From assembly GCA_947069175.1 (NCBI GenBank), contig CAMTDV010000013.1:32005725-32069724 (forward strand): DNA of 64,000 nucleotides, written 5' to 3'. The notes below the pieces were generated by a model. That model saw only the letters and a list, made by a program, of their open reading frames with translations, was not told the origin of the DNA and searched no databases. Position 1 is the stretch's first letter; each line of letters starts with the position of its first letter. The DNA comes from Scalesia atractyloides. Lineage: Eukaryota; Streptophyta; Magnoliopsida; Asterales; Asteraceae. The position numbers and the translations under genes are program-made. This document shows positions 1 through 10,186 of the stretch, piece after piece.

Positions 1-343
1 AACATGACAACCTTGATAAATCGAAATGTTGACCTTTCTTTTATAATTTGTTTACCTAATACAAAAGAGTTTTTTAGCCTATTGGTATCATGGTGCGTGC
101 TAAAGGTGTATCTCCGTAAGTGGTTGAAGGTACTGGTTTATGATTGATCTTAGTATAGATTTATGAGTACATTTAGATGTGTGTGAATTAGCGTTCTAAA
201 ATACAACTAATTTAGGATGCCAGATAGAGGCGATTCGTCTAATTTTTATGGGTTGCCCTATTTAGGTTATCTAATAACATAAGGAGATAATATGCAATCA
301 CAAGGTTGATTCTTGTAATGATTTTCTTTCCGCATTCAGTTCT

Positions 344-419
344 TATCTCTTTATTTGAGGATGTTGTGTATTCAGCAAAAGTATCTCTTTATTTGAGGAT
401 GTTGTGTATTCAGCAAAAG
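344..419. repeat. 38-bp perfect tandem duplication
   Basis: Two head-to-tail identical 38-bp units (344-381 and 382-419) contain the phrase TTTGAGGATGTTGTGTATTC. The surrounding 1-562 has no recognisable gene. The perfect identity suggests a recent local slippage or duplication event. Confidence 0.95.
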
Positions 420-562
420 TAACAATTGAAAACACACAATCCCGCAAAACCCCTCTCTTCATTTTATTTTTAGAGCATATTGTGTATTTCGTAATTGTAA
501 TACAGTCAATGCTATGTTAAACAGATGTGAGGAATACAAACACTACATAAACGAGTGTTAAA

Positions 563-1376
563 CTATGATGCACTGGGACGGGTACGGGAACGGGGTACGG
601 GTACGGGGACGGGCACGGGAAACGGCAAAAAAAAAATTTAAGAAGCGGGGACGGGACGGGTACGGGAATAAAAACACATAAAAAAATAAATATATATCAA
701 AGATAATGTAACACAAAAACTCAAATTAGTTATTTATCATTTTATTGAATAAATGATAAATTTGAAATGCCCAACACACAGAAAAATTATAAATTTGAAA
801 GAGCAGGGTATTATAATCTGCAATTTCATATGTATTTACTTGTATTTATGCATACAAAAGAAAATCTGCAATCTCTCTCTCTCTTTCACTCTCATCTCTC
901 TCTGCCATCCCCTTCTCTTCATCTCTATAACACCCACCTTCATAACCACCACTACCACCGCACGCACCACCTCCACCACCGCACTACACCATACCTGGAT
1001 CCAACTTTCAGTTCACTCAAATCTAACCCATCAAACCCTTGGCATAAATACCTAATTTATCTTCTTTCTCTTCTAGATGAGAAGAGGTAGAGGAGTGCGA
1101 TTGCGGAGATGGTGACTGTAAGGAGCCAAATTGGGGATCTGGATTTGGGTTTGGTTCTTGAGAGTTTGGGGATCGCCATTGGGGTTGTCGATTTTCACCA
1201 CAAACACGCAGGAAACGTTTCGGTTGGACGTTTCTTCGCCGTCCCCTTCGCCTGCCCGTTTCCTCCACGTTTCCTAACCGCCGGGGACGTTTCCCGGCCG
1301 TACCCGTCGCGTTTCCGTCCCCTTGCAGTCCCCGGGACGGGAGACGGCTGCTCCAGGACGTTTCTGTGCTTCAGAG
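563..1376. mobile_element. Non-autonomous hAT-type DNA transposon
   Basis: The element is flanked by an identical 8-bp direct repeat GTGTTAAA at 555-562 and 1377-1384, the target-duplication length of hAT transposons. The left end reads CTATGATGCACTGGGACG; the right end, reverse-complemented, reads CTCTGAAGCACAGAAACG. That gives an imperfect terminal inverted repeat of about 18 bp. Just inside the left end is a run of GGGACGGGTACGGG-type units (574-665). The right side (about 1240-1350) carries the same GC-rich motif inverted, as expected of subterminal transposase-binding repeats. No transposase reading frame is present, so it would need a helper. Short frames here (753-1090, 1023-1504) follow the low-complexity sequence and look like chance. 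A CT-rich stretch at 870-930 is also inside. Confidence 0.75.
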
Positions 1377-1432
1377 GTGTTAAAATCAGAAATGTGATGA
1401 TGCAAGGTGAAGATGATGATGAACCAACTCTA

Positions 1433-1590
1433 CTGTTAATTACCATGTGCAAGCAGGAGAAAATTCCCGGAAGAAAAAAAAAGGGTCAATGTGGTCCTTT
1501 GTAGATTAGTCAGCTGTTAATTACCATGTGCAAGCAGGAGAAAATTCCTGGAAGAAAAAAAGTGCCAGTGGATCTTTATAGATTAGTGAG
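1433..1590. repeat. 81-bp tandem duplication
   Basis: The unit beginning CTGTTAATTACCATGTGC at 1433 is repeated at 1514 with a period of 81 bp and a few mismatches. It lies just outside the right end of the hAT element. No coding role is visible. Confidence 0.9.
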
Positions 1591-2206
1591 AAGACCGTGA
1601 TACATAAGCAGATTTTGACAGATGGTCGAAGAACATCGGTCTGAATGGCACATATGACCAAACCTATTTTATGAAAATGAACGTGAATTCTTTGCGACTC
1701 GCACAAATTCATACTCGTTAGCCAGTAGAACCTTACATGTGTCATCGACTTTAGTTTTTCTTTTTTACTTTTCCACCCCGATTTTCTAATGAATATATAC
1801 CTTATATTCGTTAATATAACATTTTTTTTACTTTTCATACGTTAATATTTTTTTAAGTTTACACCAAATTAGAGAGAATTTTATTATCTTTAATTTGGTG
1901 TAATTTTTATAAAAAAATATACTATCATATGAAAATTTATGCCTTTTAAAAATCATGGTGGAAAAGTATAAAAAGGTAAAGATGATAACACGTATCAAGT
2001 TTCTATTGGCGGAATAGTATGAGTCTGTGTTAGATGCAAAGATCACGGATTGAGTCTACCTTAGACGCAATCCATGTTCATTTTCGTAAAGTGGGATTGG
2101 TCAAAGGTTATTTTGATGATTTCCCCTTTAGTTTATCTAGTTTGTTTATGGTAATTTGTTTAATTAATAACTCAAGTTACAATTGGAATAGCTTATATTT
2201 TGTTTA
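1591..2206. other. AT-rich spacer with one hairpin
   Basis: No gene is recognised here. The only structure seen is a perfect 11-bp inverted repeat, ACACCAAATTA at 1861-1871 against TAATTTGGTGT at 1891-1901, with a 19-nt loop. Confidence 0.6.
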
Positions 2207-2211
2207 AATAG

Positions 2212-3242
2212 GAGCTTGTGAACTCGGTTAAGCCATGTGTAGTGAAATGGTAAACCACACACTTTTTTACCATGTGGTTGCCAAATCACATTAGTCAAAC
2301 CACATTCATAATTGTTTTTTTATGTTTTTTAAATTCAGACAAAGTTTATAAAACTAAGATGAAACATTAAAAAAAACATTTTACAAAATTAAAATACAGA
2401 AATTAAAAACAAAAAAAAAAACAAAATACCGAAATAAAGAAAGCAACTACATAAATTTCGTAGATCACTGGTGTTCGTCATGAAGTTTGTATTTGTTTTT
2501 AATTGATTTGCTCAACTTCAATTGTAGCTCTCGTTGCTGTCCTGAAGTCGGTATTGGTCGGTCTAAATTTCCAAGTCGATAACCATTTGTTTATCCTTTT
2601 TGAGTTGGAGGCGCTCTTGTATTCTTCGTCTTGTTTTTGGCGATGCTCCACATGTTGTCGTCCAATGTCCGTTAGCGCATGTAGGCTATCATTCATCTCT
2701 AGAAAGCGCTCGTTGTAGATATCTTGTGATCCGGAAACGGTTTTCTTTTGTGAACCGCTTCTCCTACCGGCCGGCCGTGGGAGTTCGACAAATTTGGGGA
2801 ATTCGTCTTCATTGTCCGACTCGTTTAAATCAATGTTCACCCGACCATCGGACGATTAGCTCACATTTTGGGTAGACGAAGAAGACCTCGACTTCTTGGA
2901 TGGCATACTTTTCATGAGCGGGAATGTGCCATTTAGAACTTTTCCTCAAAAGATCCCACGGCTTAAGATATGGAAGCCTTGACGAGGTGGGCAGAACGAG
3001 CGGTTAAAGACGTTGCCATAAGGAAACACCTTTAGAATTTTTGGTAGAAATCACAAAGATGTAGAAGAGATAGAGAGTTTTTTGTGTTGGTGTGTTTGAA
3101 AATGTAGAAGTAATGGGTATTTATAGGATTATTTTAAATTTAAAAGAAATTTTTTTATTATCTAGAAGTTACGTTTGAACGGTAATTTTGTTTTCGCGAA
3201 CTCATCGCATGGTTTAAACCACACACAGAGGTCCACGAGCTC
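2212..3242 (-). mobile_element. PIF/Harbinger-like non-autonomous element
   Basis: The two ends carry an imperfect inverted repeat: GAGCTTGTGAACTC at 2212 and, reverse-complemented, GAGCTCGTGGACCTC ending at 3242. Both are followed by a related GGTTtAAgCCATG stretch. A TTA occurs close outside each end (2204-2206 and 3248-3250), compatible with the 3-bp target duplication of this superfamily, but the exact boundaries are not settled. Inside is a minus-strand frame resembling the NAM-associated/Myb-like ORF1 of these elements (2499-2906). No DDE transposase is present. Confidence 0.45.
2499..2906 (-). pseudogene. Harbinger ORF1-like (NAM-associated C-terminal domain) remnant
   Basis: Reading from an ATG at 2906, the frame gives a Ser/Lys-rich start (MPSKKSRSSSSTQNVS) and then an in-frame TAA. 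It continues open from 2840 as DLNESDNEDEFPKF, a Pro-Arg-Pro-x-Gly-Arg motif and a charged helical tail. The acidic DLN stretch followed by RPxGR is typical of the plant NAM-associated C-terminal region found in Myb-like ORF1 proteins of PIF/Harbinger elements. Those proteins bind transposon ends and help the transposase. The N-terminal SANT/Myb domain is missing, so this is an internally deleted and stop-interrupted copy. The family call comes from motif recall; a profile search against PF14303 would settle it. Confidence 0.45.
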
Positions 3243-3392
3243 AATCATTAGGAGGAGGGGCGGTGTTCTCCTCGTGGTTTGAGCATTACACCAGGCAAAA
3301 ACAAAGCCACTACGTGTGACCTTATAGTGCGTCGAGATTCAATATTAAATATCATAGAATCAGGTAGAATTAGCAAATGGAAACAGCTGTGA

Positions 3393-3635
3393 TCAAGATT
3401 TTACTCGGGGAAATTCCCTACAAAACTTCACCTTCGCCAACATTACTCCGCTAGAGAAGTCATAACGCGCTGCCTCTGCACCACCGCTGCAGCGTGTACC
3501 GTTCACACGCTGGATCATTTCTTGTGCTAACTCTCTAGCTGACTTGATTAGCTGTGCTGTCTCTTTCTCTATTACCCAAAAACTTTTGCTTGATGAATTA
3601 ATAGATAAATTTAAGTTCGCATCCATAATATCCAT
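3393..3635 (-). other. Unrecognised 80-codon open frame
   Basis: An 80-residue frame on the minus strand has a helical, charged centre (KETAQLIKSARELAQEMIQR). I do not recognise it and see no flanking exons, promoter or homologous neighbour. It sits between a Harbinger-like element and a LINE remnant, so it may be a captured fragment or chance. Confidence 0.15.
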
Positions 3636-3666
3636 CTAACTAGTTCATTCTTAGCCTTCTTGCTAA

Positions 3667-4415
3667 GTGGTTTCAGGGGTTAAAAACTCAAACTTCCCAT
3701 CTTTGGGTGATAATCAGAATCAGAGATCTTTTATTCTGGTTAACTCTTATAATGGAGGGGCGTGGAAACGAATTGGCAACGTTAAAATTTATTGCAAAAA
3801 AGAAATATTAGAAGGCCACTTCAGAAGGCTGCTGGAAGGCGAAGACCAAATGGAAAGGCATGATCTAATGTTGTTGAACAATTGGCTCCCTCTAAAGGTC
3901 AACATTTTCAGGTGGGAGCTTTATTGGATCGGCTCCCGCAGAAAAAGGCTTTAGTCCGAAGAACTGTCCGAATCATCAACGATCTCTGCCCTTTTTGTAC
4001 AAAGAATGTTGAGACTATTGACCATATATTCACGGCTTGTAGGTTGTCGCATGAGGTGTGGTCTTTAGTGTTGGGTTGGTGCAAAGTTCAACAAATTATG
4101 GCCTTCTCGATCAAGGATATCTCCAACTTTCATGAGAATTTGGAGGGTTCGTCAAATTATAGTCGCTTTATGAAATCTATTATGCTTCTCACTTGTTGGG
4201 TGATTTGGAAGGCGTGGAAGAAGATTATTTTTTAAGGGAAGAAAACGAGTGCTCAAGGTATTGAGGAAGAGGTGAAAGTTTTGGGGTTGCTTTTGATCAA
4301 CAGCTGAGCTAAAGGTATAAACATAATGTTATCTGTCTTGTTTTCTTTGTATGTGTTTGCTTTGCTAGCCCTGGCTAATGTTTGTTGAATGAAATCAGCC
4401 TTTCCAAAAAAATAA
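3667..4415 (+). pseudogene. LINE 3' remnant with reverse-transcriptase zinc-binding domain
   Basis: The frame at 3882-4235 includes LLDRLPQKKALVRR and then CPFC, followed by DHIFTAC, the Cys/His spacing of the zf-RVT domain at the C-terminus of plant LINE reverse transcriptases. The overlapping upstream frame (3667-3954) supplies WLPLKVNIFRW, the usual lead-in. The two frames must be joined by a frameshift near 3910. Sequence after the stop resembles a LINE 3' tail: TTTGTTGAATGAAATCAGCC followed by a short A-run at 4409-4415. The reverse transcriptase and endonuclease are absent, so this is a 5'-truncated dead copy, as is common for LINEs. The extreme 5' part (3667-3800) is not clearly assignable. 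Confidence 0.65.
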
Positions 4416-5462
4416 TGTATTAATATTTGTGAATTGTGAGTTTTCACTTAAAAAATTTTAATAATAGAATTGATAATGATCAATAAAAAAAAATTGGTAA
4501 CGAATTTCTACTCCAATATTATAACTTACTAGCTTATAACCATGTGTCTTACACAAGTTGATTAAATATAAACACATAGAGTTAGTACTGAAAGTTTAAA
4601 ATTAAAAAATGATTTTGTTGAGACGCTTATCAAGTGTCTAAATAGATTTTGAGTTGTGTATGATTAAAATGTGTGACATTTACGAAGTTTATAAATATGA
4701 AAACATGTGACCATCGATCAGAGAAACTATATCATCAACTTTCTTATAAATTTAGTAGCCACAAAAACATACAATTGCATAATCAAGTTTCTTATAAATT
4801 CCAGTAGTCATTACAATCGTTGTATTAGATGTTTTTTGTTAATTGATTGAATAATATACATTGATGATGCATGGAAACTCAAATCTTTAAAAAAACAGTT
4901 TTAAAAATAAAGAACTGGAATCTTAGTTAAACGACAACGTAAGCATGGTCATAGTTTTTAACACGTGATTCATGGCCATATTTTATAAAATATATTATAT
5001 AACAAACAATTAGAAAATTAGTTGTAACTGACTTATATTAAACCTAATTTGGTAACGGATCAGTATAATATTTATATTTCATTAATATTTATAATTTTGA
5101 ATTTAAGTTTAAAATATGGAAAATTGGATTTTAATAATCTCAACTTTGACATATGGAGTGGTAACAATCGCAATTTAGGGAATGTTTTGTGACAGTCCTA
5201 ACTTTTGACTTCTTTTTTAATCAGCAATCGCATACTAAGTAAAAATTAACTCAGTTAATTTATAAGATTTGTACGTAGGTTGTGATTTATAATATTAAAA
5301 ATTACAGAAGAGATTTTACATAATATTAAAACTTGGAGAACGATTTTAGTGATGAGATGCGGTATTCTTTGGAATCGTTTATTATTATTATATAATAACA
5401 ATAACAATAAGGAAATCTGAAGAAGATATTATTATTATTATTATTATAATTTAGTAAATACC
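4416..5462. other. AT-rich intergenic spacer with trinucleotide microsatellites
   Basis: No reading frame of interest is seen. ATT/AAT repeats occur at about 5381-5400 and 5428-5450. Confidence 0.6.
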
Positions 5463-5465
5463 TTA

Positions 5466-5709
5466 GGCCATGTGTAAATGGGTTTTATAGGAGCGTGAAA
5501 TTGTTTGATAATGCCTCACACCATCCTGCATGAGCCTTATAGGGGCAGGAACATGCTGAGACATTTTTAGAAAAAATTCTAATAAGGAGAAAAAGTAAGG
5601 AAAATAATGAATGAAATAGTATTAAGGAGTTTTAACAATTACATGAAGCGTTATACTGCTGGTGTGACGAAAAATGCCTCTTAAGAAGCGTTAGCCATTA
5701 CAGATGGTT
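5466..5709. mobile_element. Tourist-like MITE (Harbinger-derived)
   Basis: A 244-bp segment starts GGCCATGTGTAAATGG and ends CCATTACAGATGGTT. These are near-perfect inverted repeats over about 13 bp. The trinucleotide TTA flanks both sides (5463-5465 and 5710-5712), the target duplication expected for Tourist/Harbinger MITEs. It has no coding capacity. The short length of the duplication limits confidence. Confidence 0.55.
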
Positions 5710-5969
5710 TTATATGGTATATTTATGGTTAATAAATTGATTTGTAATAAAGAAAACAAATTTACCATATATCAATTAAATTTATTTTTTTAAATTTCAT
5801 TTTAATTGTACATAGATGAAAAGTATACGAAATAATTACAAAATGTACCTTTAAAACAACAATATTTAGAAGGGGAAGTTTTAAAACAACAAAGTTATAT
5901 AATTGGTATAAAGAATCTTACCGAAAATGATTTTGTGTTATATTTATGTGAAGCAATTTGATTGGGTTA

Positions 5970-6107
5970 AATTACCTTAGATTGTTTAATCATCACTTAG
6001 TAATTATTACAAAAATGTATATTTTTATTAATATTATTAAAAACCTTAAATTGCTTAATTATCGGTTAGTAATTATTACAAAAATGTATTCTTTTATTAA
6101 TATTGTT
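5970..6107. repeat. 69-bp tandem duplication
   Basis: A unit containing TTAGTAATTATTACAAAAATG repeats once with a period of 69 bp (CCTTAGATTG at 5975 against CCTTAAATTG at 6044). Because 69 is a multiple of three, it creates an artificial open frame at 5958-6197 with a repeated peptide. I do not regard that frame as a gene. Confidence 0.85.
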
Positions 6108-6676
6108 AAAAGAAACGTTATAAAGAAGTACCCCACTTGGTACAGATATTTTAGTGGAGGACTTTCACAAGTGACCTATTGCTTCTATTTATTATAATAG
6201 AATAATTGGTTTTTACAAGTATAAAAAATTCAAAACCTTATCGAGTTGATATTTAAACTCAGCTAGTATATACGATTTGTGTATTATGATCGAACCGTTA
6301 AACCAAACAAAAAGTATTGTAAAAATATTGAAACGGGCACACGTCTTACTATGTATTAATTCGTAAAATTGAGACCTAAATGTAAAACATAGAAAATAGT
6401 AACCCTCTCGATTTACATCCACTGGGTCAGGTATCACTTAATAACATATCGTCCCATACCCGTGAAATAATTGTTTTTTCACTACCATACCCAACGCATT
6501 GGAGAAAAATAAGCTAATGATCGTCAGTTTTAATCTCCATTATTGAACTTAACTCTTAAGTTAAAAACTTGAACTTAACTAATAAATTTAATAACATTTT
6601 AATTCATCAATATATAAAAACATGGAAACTGGTAATGAATTATTTTGTAAAAAAGAAATAAAAATTGTGTACTAAC

Positions 6677-7106
6677 CTGATACTGCAATCATCATAAATT
6701 ATGTTACCACCGTCTGCAGGTTTACATGTTTTTGTCTTGTTAACTGCCAACTCAAAAAAGCCAGACATCGGGAGGTCGAGAGATATTCCCTACACATAGC
6801 AAAGGCGTACACCAAGTCACCATTATCCATCGTCCTTGCAAATGCGTAGTACATCTGTGGATCAGACAACTGCCTCTGGAGGCTAGAAAGTACGGTATTG
6901 AGGCTCCTTACGTAAGATTCTGGCTTCTGTGAATTGTAAAATCTACAATAATCTCTAAGCAGAGTGTTGTTCTCATCCCTAGATTGTGATGTCACATGTT
7001 TAGCCATAGTTATGAACACCAGAATTACCATGCCGGATGTCCATGACGACATCCGGATGCTTGTGTTGGGGCTCGGGGCTTTTTTCCCCATTGTGATCAC
7101 TGGCAT
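6677..7106 (-). pseudogene. Gnk2/DUF26 (stress-antifungal) domain secreted protein, disrupted first exon
   Basis: From the ATG at 7106 the frame encodes a basic start and a hydrophobic signal peptide (GMVILVFITMAKHV), then a Gnk2/DUF26 domain: CRFYNSQKPESYVRSLN, a YYAFARTMDNGDLVYAFAMC stretch and CREYLSTSRCLA. These domains occur in cysteine-rich receptor-like kinases, plasmodesmata-located proteins and secreted ginkbilobin-like antifungal proteins. The diagnostic Cx8Cx2C motif lacks its third Cys. At that point a run of T (about 6758) shifts the frame; in the next frame the expected continuation is visible (AVNKTKTCKPADGGN, then YDDCSIR), ending at a good donor site (GTTAGT on the minus strand, 6676-6671). 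No second exon is found below 6677. A one-base loss is the simplest cause, so I call it a pseudogene fragment. A sequencing error is the alternative. Confidence 0.7.
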
Positions 7107-7491
7107 GGATAGAGTTACTTTGAAGCTATGATATGTTCTATTTTATTGACCAAACTGGAAACAGAATACAAAATTGATATCTTAAATGTTTGGTTTAGCA
7201 AGAATCTAGAAGTTGGTACTATGTACAAGACTAGAGGGTGTTATCGTCATTTAACTTAATTGGTGCTACTGCCGTTTTTCTTTCAATAATTAATCATACT
7301 AGGAATTATAAAGTAGATGGAATTATTCAATTAGTCTAGTCCAACATTTCTAAACATAGTCAACAACCAATGTTCAGGAAGGAGGTTATTCTTGGGTACA
7401 ATCAAGCAAGAAGTACATAGCAGGGGTAGAGTAGTATCGTCGTTAAAAAAATATACAAGTATATATTTATGTGAATACATATTTATGTATA
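7107..7491. other. Upstream spacer of the DUF26 remnant
   Basis: No gene is seen. The stretch is AT-rich and ends in an AT dinucleotide-rich tract (7446-7501) that hosts the next MITE. Any promoter for the DUF26 gene would lie in the first few hundred bases, but no distinct TATA box stands out. Confidence 0.4.
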
Positions 7492-7501
7492 TATATATGT
7501 A

Positions 7502-7817
7502 GGGAAAAGGTTAAATGAGAACCATATTAAGTTGTGAGAACCATAAGAACTATACCTTTCAAAAGGTTTTCAAATTTTTCTCAAATTCTTTAAAAAATCA
7601 CTTGTTTCAGCATAAAAATAAAAAATAAAAAAAATATCGCATGCAAAAAATTACATTAGATGTAAAAAAAATTTTTCATCATACCGACTCGACAATTCTT
7701 TTTTCACAGATGTGTTTATAATATTTTCATCTACGTTTGTACAGCCCAACTTGCGCGGAAAATAGGAATTCTCATGGTTCTCACAACCCATGATGGTTTT
7801 TTAATTGGACCGAAGCC
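7502..7817. mobile_element. Mutator-like MITE
   Basis: A 316-bp segment is flanked by the 10-bp direct repeat TATATATGTA (7492-7501 and 7818-7827). Mutator elements make 9-bp duplications, so one shared base may be chance in this AT-rich site. Its arms carry long inverted similarity: GTTGTGAGAACCATAAGAA on the left (7531-7549) matches GTTGTGAGAACCATGAGAA from the reverse complement of the right arm. Outer parts are weaker. It contains no frame. The superfamily is inferred from the duplication length and arm length. Confidence 0.6.
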
Positions 7818-7827
7818 TATATATGTA

Positions 7828-8600
7828 TACGTATAAATTAGTAGCTATTTGTATATGCGAATGTATATGCGACTAAATGACAACTGAATTTTGATGCAGT
7901 AGGTTAACAAGAACGACTGATCCAAAAATCATGAAAGCATGGTCTCAAGTGTTGCTTTAATTCAAGAGTAAGAGATCAATAGGTGTTGTGAGCTGTTTAG
8001 TTGTGTTTTTTTTGGAAATTGAATCTGATTACATAATATGTGAGGCAGGTAATTTGTTATGTTCTTATAGATTGTGATTTCATTATATATTGAATTGAAA
8101 ACAATTTGGGGCAAAATGCATACAATTCTGGTGAATTTTTCTTTGGAAACAAATTTTGCTGAAAAGAAAACCAAATCTGCAAAAAGGACCATTACTGGCT
8201 ACTAAGTAATCCAAAATTGAGCATTCTAAAAAATTGTATTGTTATTTTCATTTTTTTTCCTTAAGAATTGTATAATACCATAAACACTGATCCACAAACT
8301 CATTTTCTGTTATATTTTTTTTTGCTACTACGTGTGGAGAGGAGAAGACAAGTCATAGGAGAATGCCCTTTCACATTATCGCCATGTCAATATAAGAGGA
8401 GTATGCCCCTCCAAGGATAGACCTAAAAAATAGAGGATAAGCCTATACCACTTATTTATTTATTTTTTAAATTCAACATGTTTTTTAACATTTAATATGT
8501 TATAAAATAAAGTCATTAATAATAAAAAACAAAAATTATATAACTTAAAAGAAACATAATTTAAAAAAAAAATACTAGTTTGGTAAAAATTAAAAATCCT
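7828..8600. other. AT-rich spacer
   Basis: No supported gene. Short frames at 7962-8192 and 8460-8600 are low-complexity Ile/Leu/Phe translations of AT-rich DNA. Confidence 0.5.
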
Positions 8601-8609
8601 AAGATTCCT

Positions 8610-9031
8610 ATTTTTTAACGATTTTTTTTTCATTTTACGTAAAACTGGACGGTATTCTTCGGCATACTTGTTGATATCGGCTGTCATTATCTCCCATTCC
8701 TTTAGTTCTGCCGCCTCTTGCTTCAACCGAACCCGTTCGTCCACTTCACGTTGCTTCGTTTGTGCCTTTTGGGCTGTGACCTCAGTGTATTCTTTGAACT
8801 GGGCTGCAAGTTAAATAGGTTTCGCATTAGCATTTGTTGCAAGGATTGCATTTGTTGCATGGATTGCATTTGGCTCATTTGAGAGAAAGCGTTGGGGTTT
8901 GTTGTAAACCTGAAAAAGAAAATTGCAATGCCGACCAACTCGGATCCATCGTAGGATAGTGGATGGGTAACGAGAAAAAGGTTTGGGTTTGGGTTCGCGT
9001 TTGGCATCGGGTTCGGGTTGTATGGATCTAT
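8610..9031 (-). pseudogene. Harbinger ORF1-like (Myb/NAM-associated) internally deleted remnant
   Basis: On the minus strand the frame opens with DPYNPNP then NANPNPN from 9031; the expected ATG has become ATA. Asn/Pro-rich starts of this kind are typical of Harbinger ORF1 proteins. A Met/Gln repeat (MQSMQQMQSLQQM) follows. After a frame change near 8745 there is a charged helical tail (VDERVRLKQEAAELKEWEIM) typical of the NAM-associated C-terminus. The central SANT/Myb domain is gone, so N- and C-terminal parts are joined directly, as in internally deleted transposon copies. Promoter-side sequence at 9040-9130 resembles that upstream of the similar gene near 2.9 kb. No inverted repeats could be placed confidently. 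Confidence 0.5.
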
Positions 9032-9744
9032 GGCAAAATTTATAAAAGTTGAGAATTTTAAAAAGTGGAGAGAGAGTTTGGGTTGAAAACTTTAAAAAAT
9101 GGGTTGATATTTAAATATAAAATAATTTAATATTTTTTTATTCAAGCCGTTGGACATTGAGGTATTTAATTATTATTTTTTTTGTATACATGGCCATTTT
9201 CTGTGTGAAGTGGAGGCACGGCTGAAACGTCTCCAAGCAGACGATGAGGACACGACAGGCCTGACAGAAACGGTGTTGAGGCCCGACGACAGGCCAGGAC
9301 AAGCCAAGCCGAGCCTCACACAGACTGGCCCAAAACTCAGTATATATTTCATAGAAATCCTTGAGATTTGTAGAAAACAAACAGCAGTTGAAAAATATCA
9401 TATTTTGGATGGGAAAAATCTTACGCAAGTTAAGGAAGACGTGAAACGAGACAGTGACACGCTCACCAGAGACCGATAATGGTGACCGATGATTTTGACA
9501 AGAGGAATTGAAGAAGTTGACTGGCATAGTTAATTTAAAGGCGTGTGGAATAATCTACCACTAGTTGGGTTTTTTTTTTCATTTTCTTTGTCTTTAATTA
9601 AATGTTCCATCAACCAAAACGTAATTTAAAATCTTGATGTTAATGATTGAATAGTAAAGTGTGAATAACAAAAAAGTTCAACTAATGTTTTTTGCATTCA
9701 GAATATTTTCAACGATGAGAGAGCTTATAACTACCAAGTCTTAG
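9032..9744. other. Spacer without recognised gene
   Basis: A GC-richer patch (9205-9320) translates on both strands, giving a frame at 9150-9479 (plus) and one at 9138-9527 (minus). Neither has recognisable motifs. I cannot assign a function. Confidence 0.35.
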
Positions 9745-10186
9745 ATAGTTGTTTTGTGACACTTAGCTAGATGTTTTAGCTTTTGGGTATTTTTATTTTT
9801 ATTTTGTAATTACATTGTAAATATGATTTGGACTAAATTTTGTAATTAAGCCCTAATGGTGAGTTAAGCCTACTAGGGACTTAAACCCTTGGCCTCAACA
9901 TATAAATAGTATAATGTTTGATTTTTTTGGGTGTTGGTTTTTCTAAGGGCTTTTAAAAAGAGAGAATCCTAGAAAGCTTAAGACCACAAAGTGTAAATTT
10001 TGGGCTTGAATGATAATCCAAATGGATTGAAAGTATTTCATGTGTTGTTTCATCTTTACAGTTTTCTATTTTGGTATTTCGTGTGCCCACGAGAGGGTTA
10101 CAAGTGGTTTCCACTCACTTGTCCACCTTAGATCCATTATCTGGTTATAAGTCTGTGATTTAGGGGACTTACATGTTATATTAGAG
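9745..10186 (+). mobile_element. Degenerate LTR (Copia type) with primer-binding-site-like end
   Basis: The segment has the layout of a short LTR: a TATA box (TATAAATA, 9901-9908), transcribed leader-like sequence, an end in GGGGACTTACA, and then TGTTATATTAGAGC. The last resembles a decayed initiator-Met primer site (TGGTATCAGAGC). The left boundary is not fixed and no partner LTR is seen downstream. Confidence 0.4.

Noticed and set aside
753..1504. Several frames over the GC-rich 5' region (both strands)
   Set aside because: They translate CT-rich and GGGACGGG-type low-complexity DNA of the hAT element and have no recognisable domains.
5958..6197. 79-codon frame with an internal peptide repeat
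   Set aside because: It results from the 69-bp tandem duplication in AT-rich DNA.
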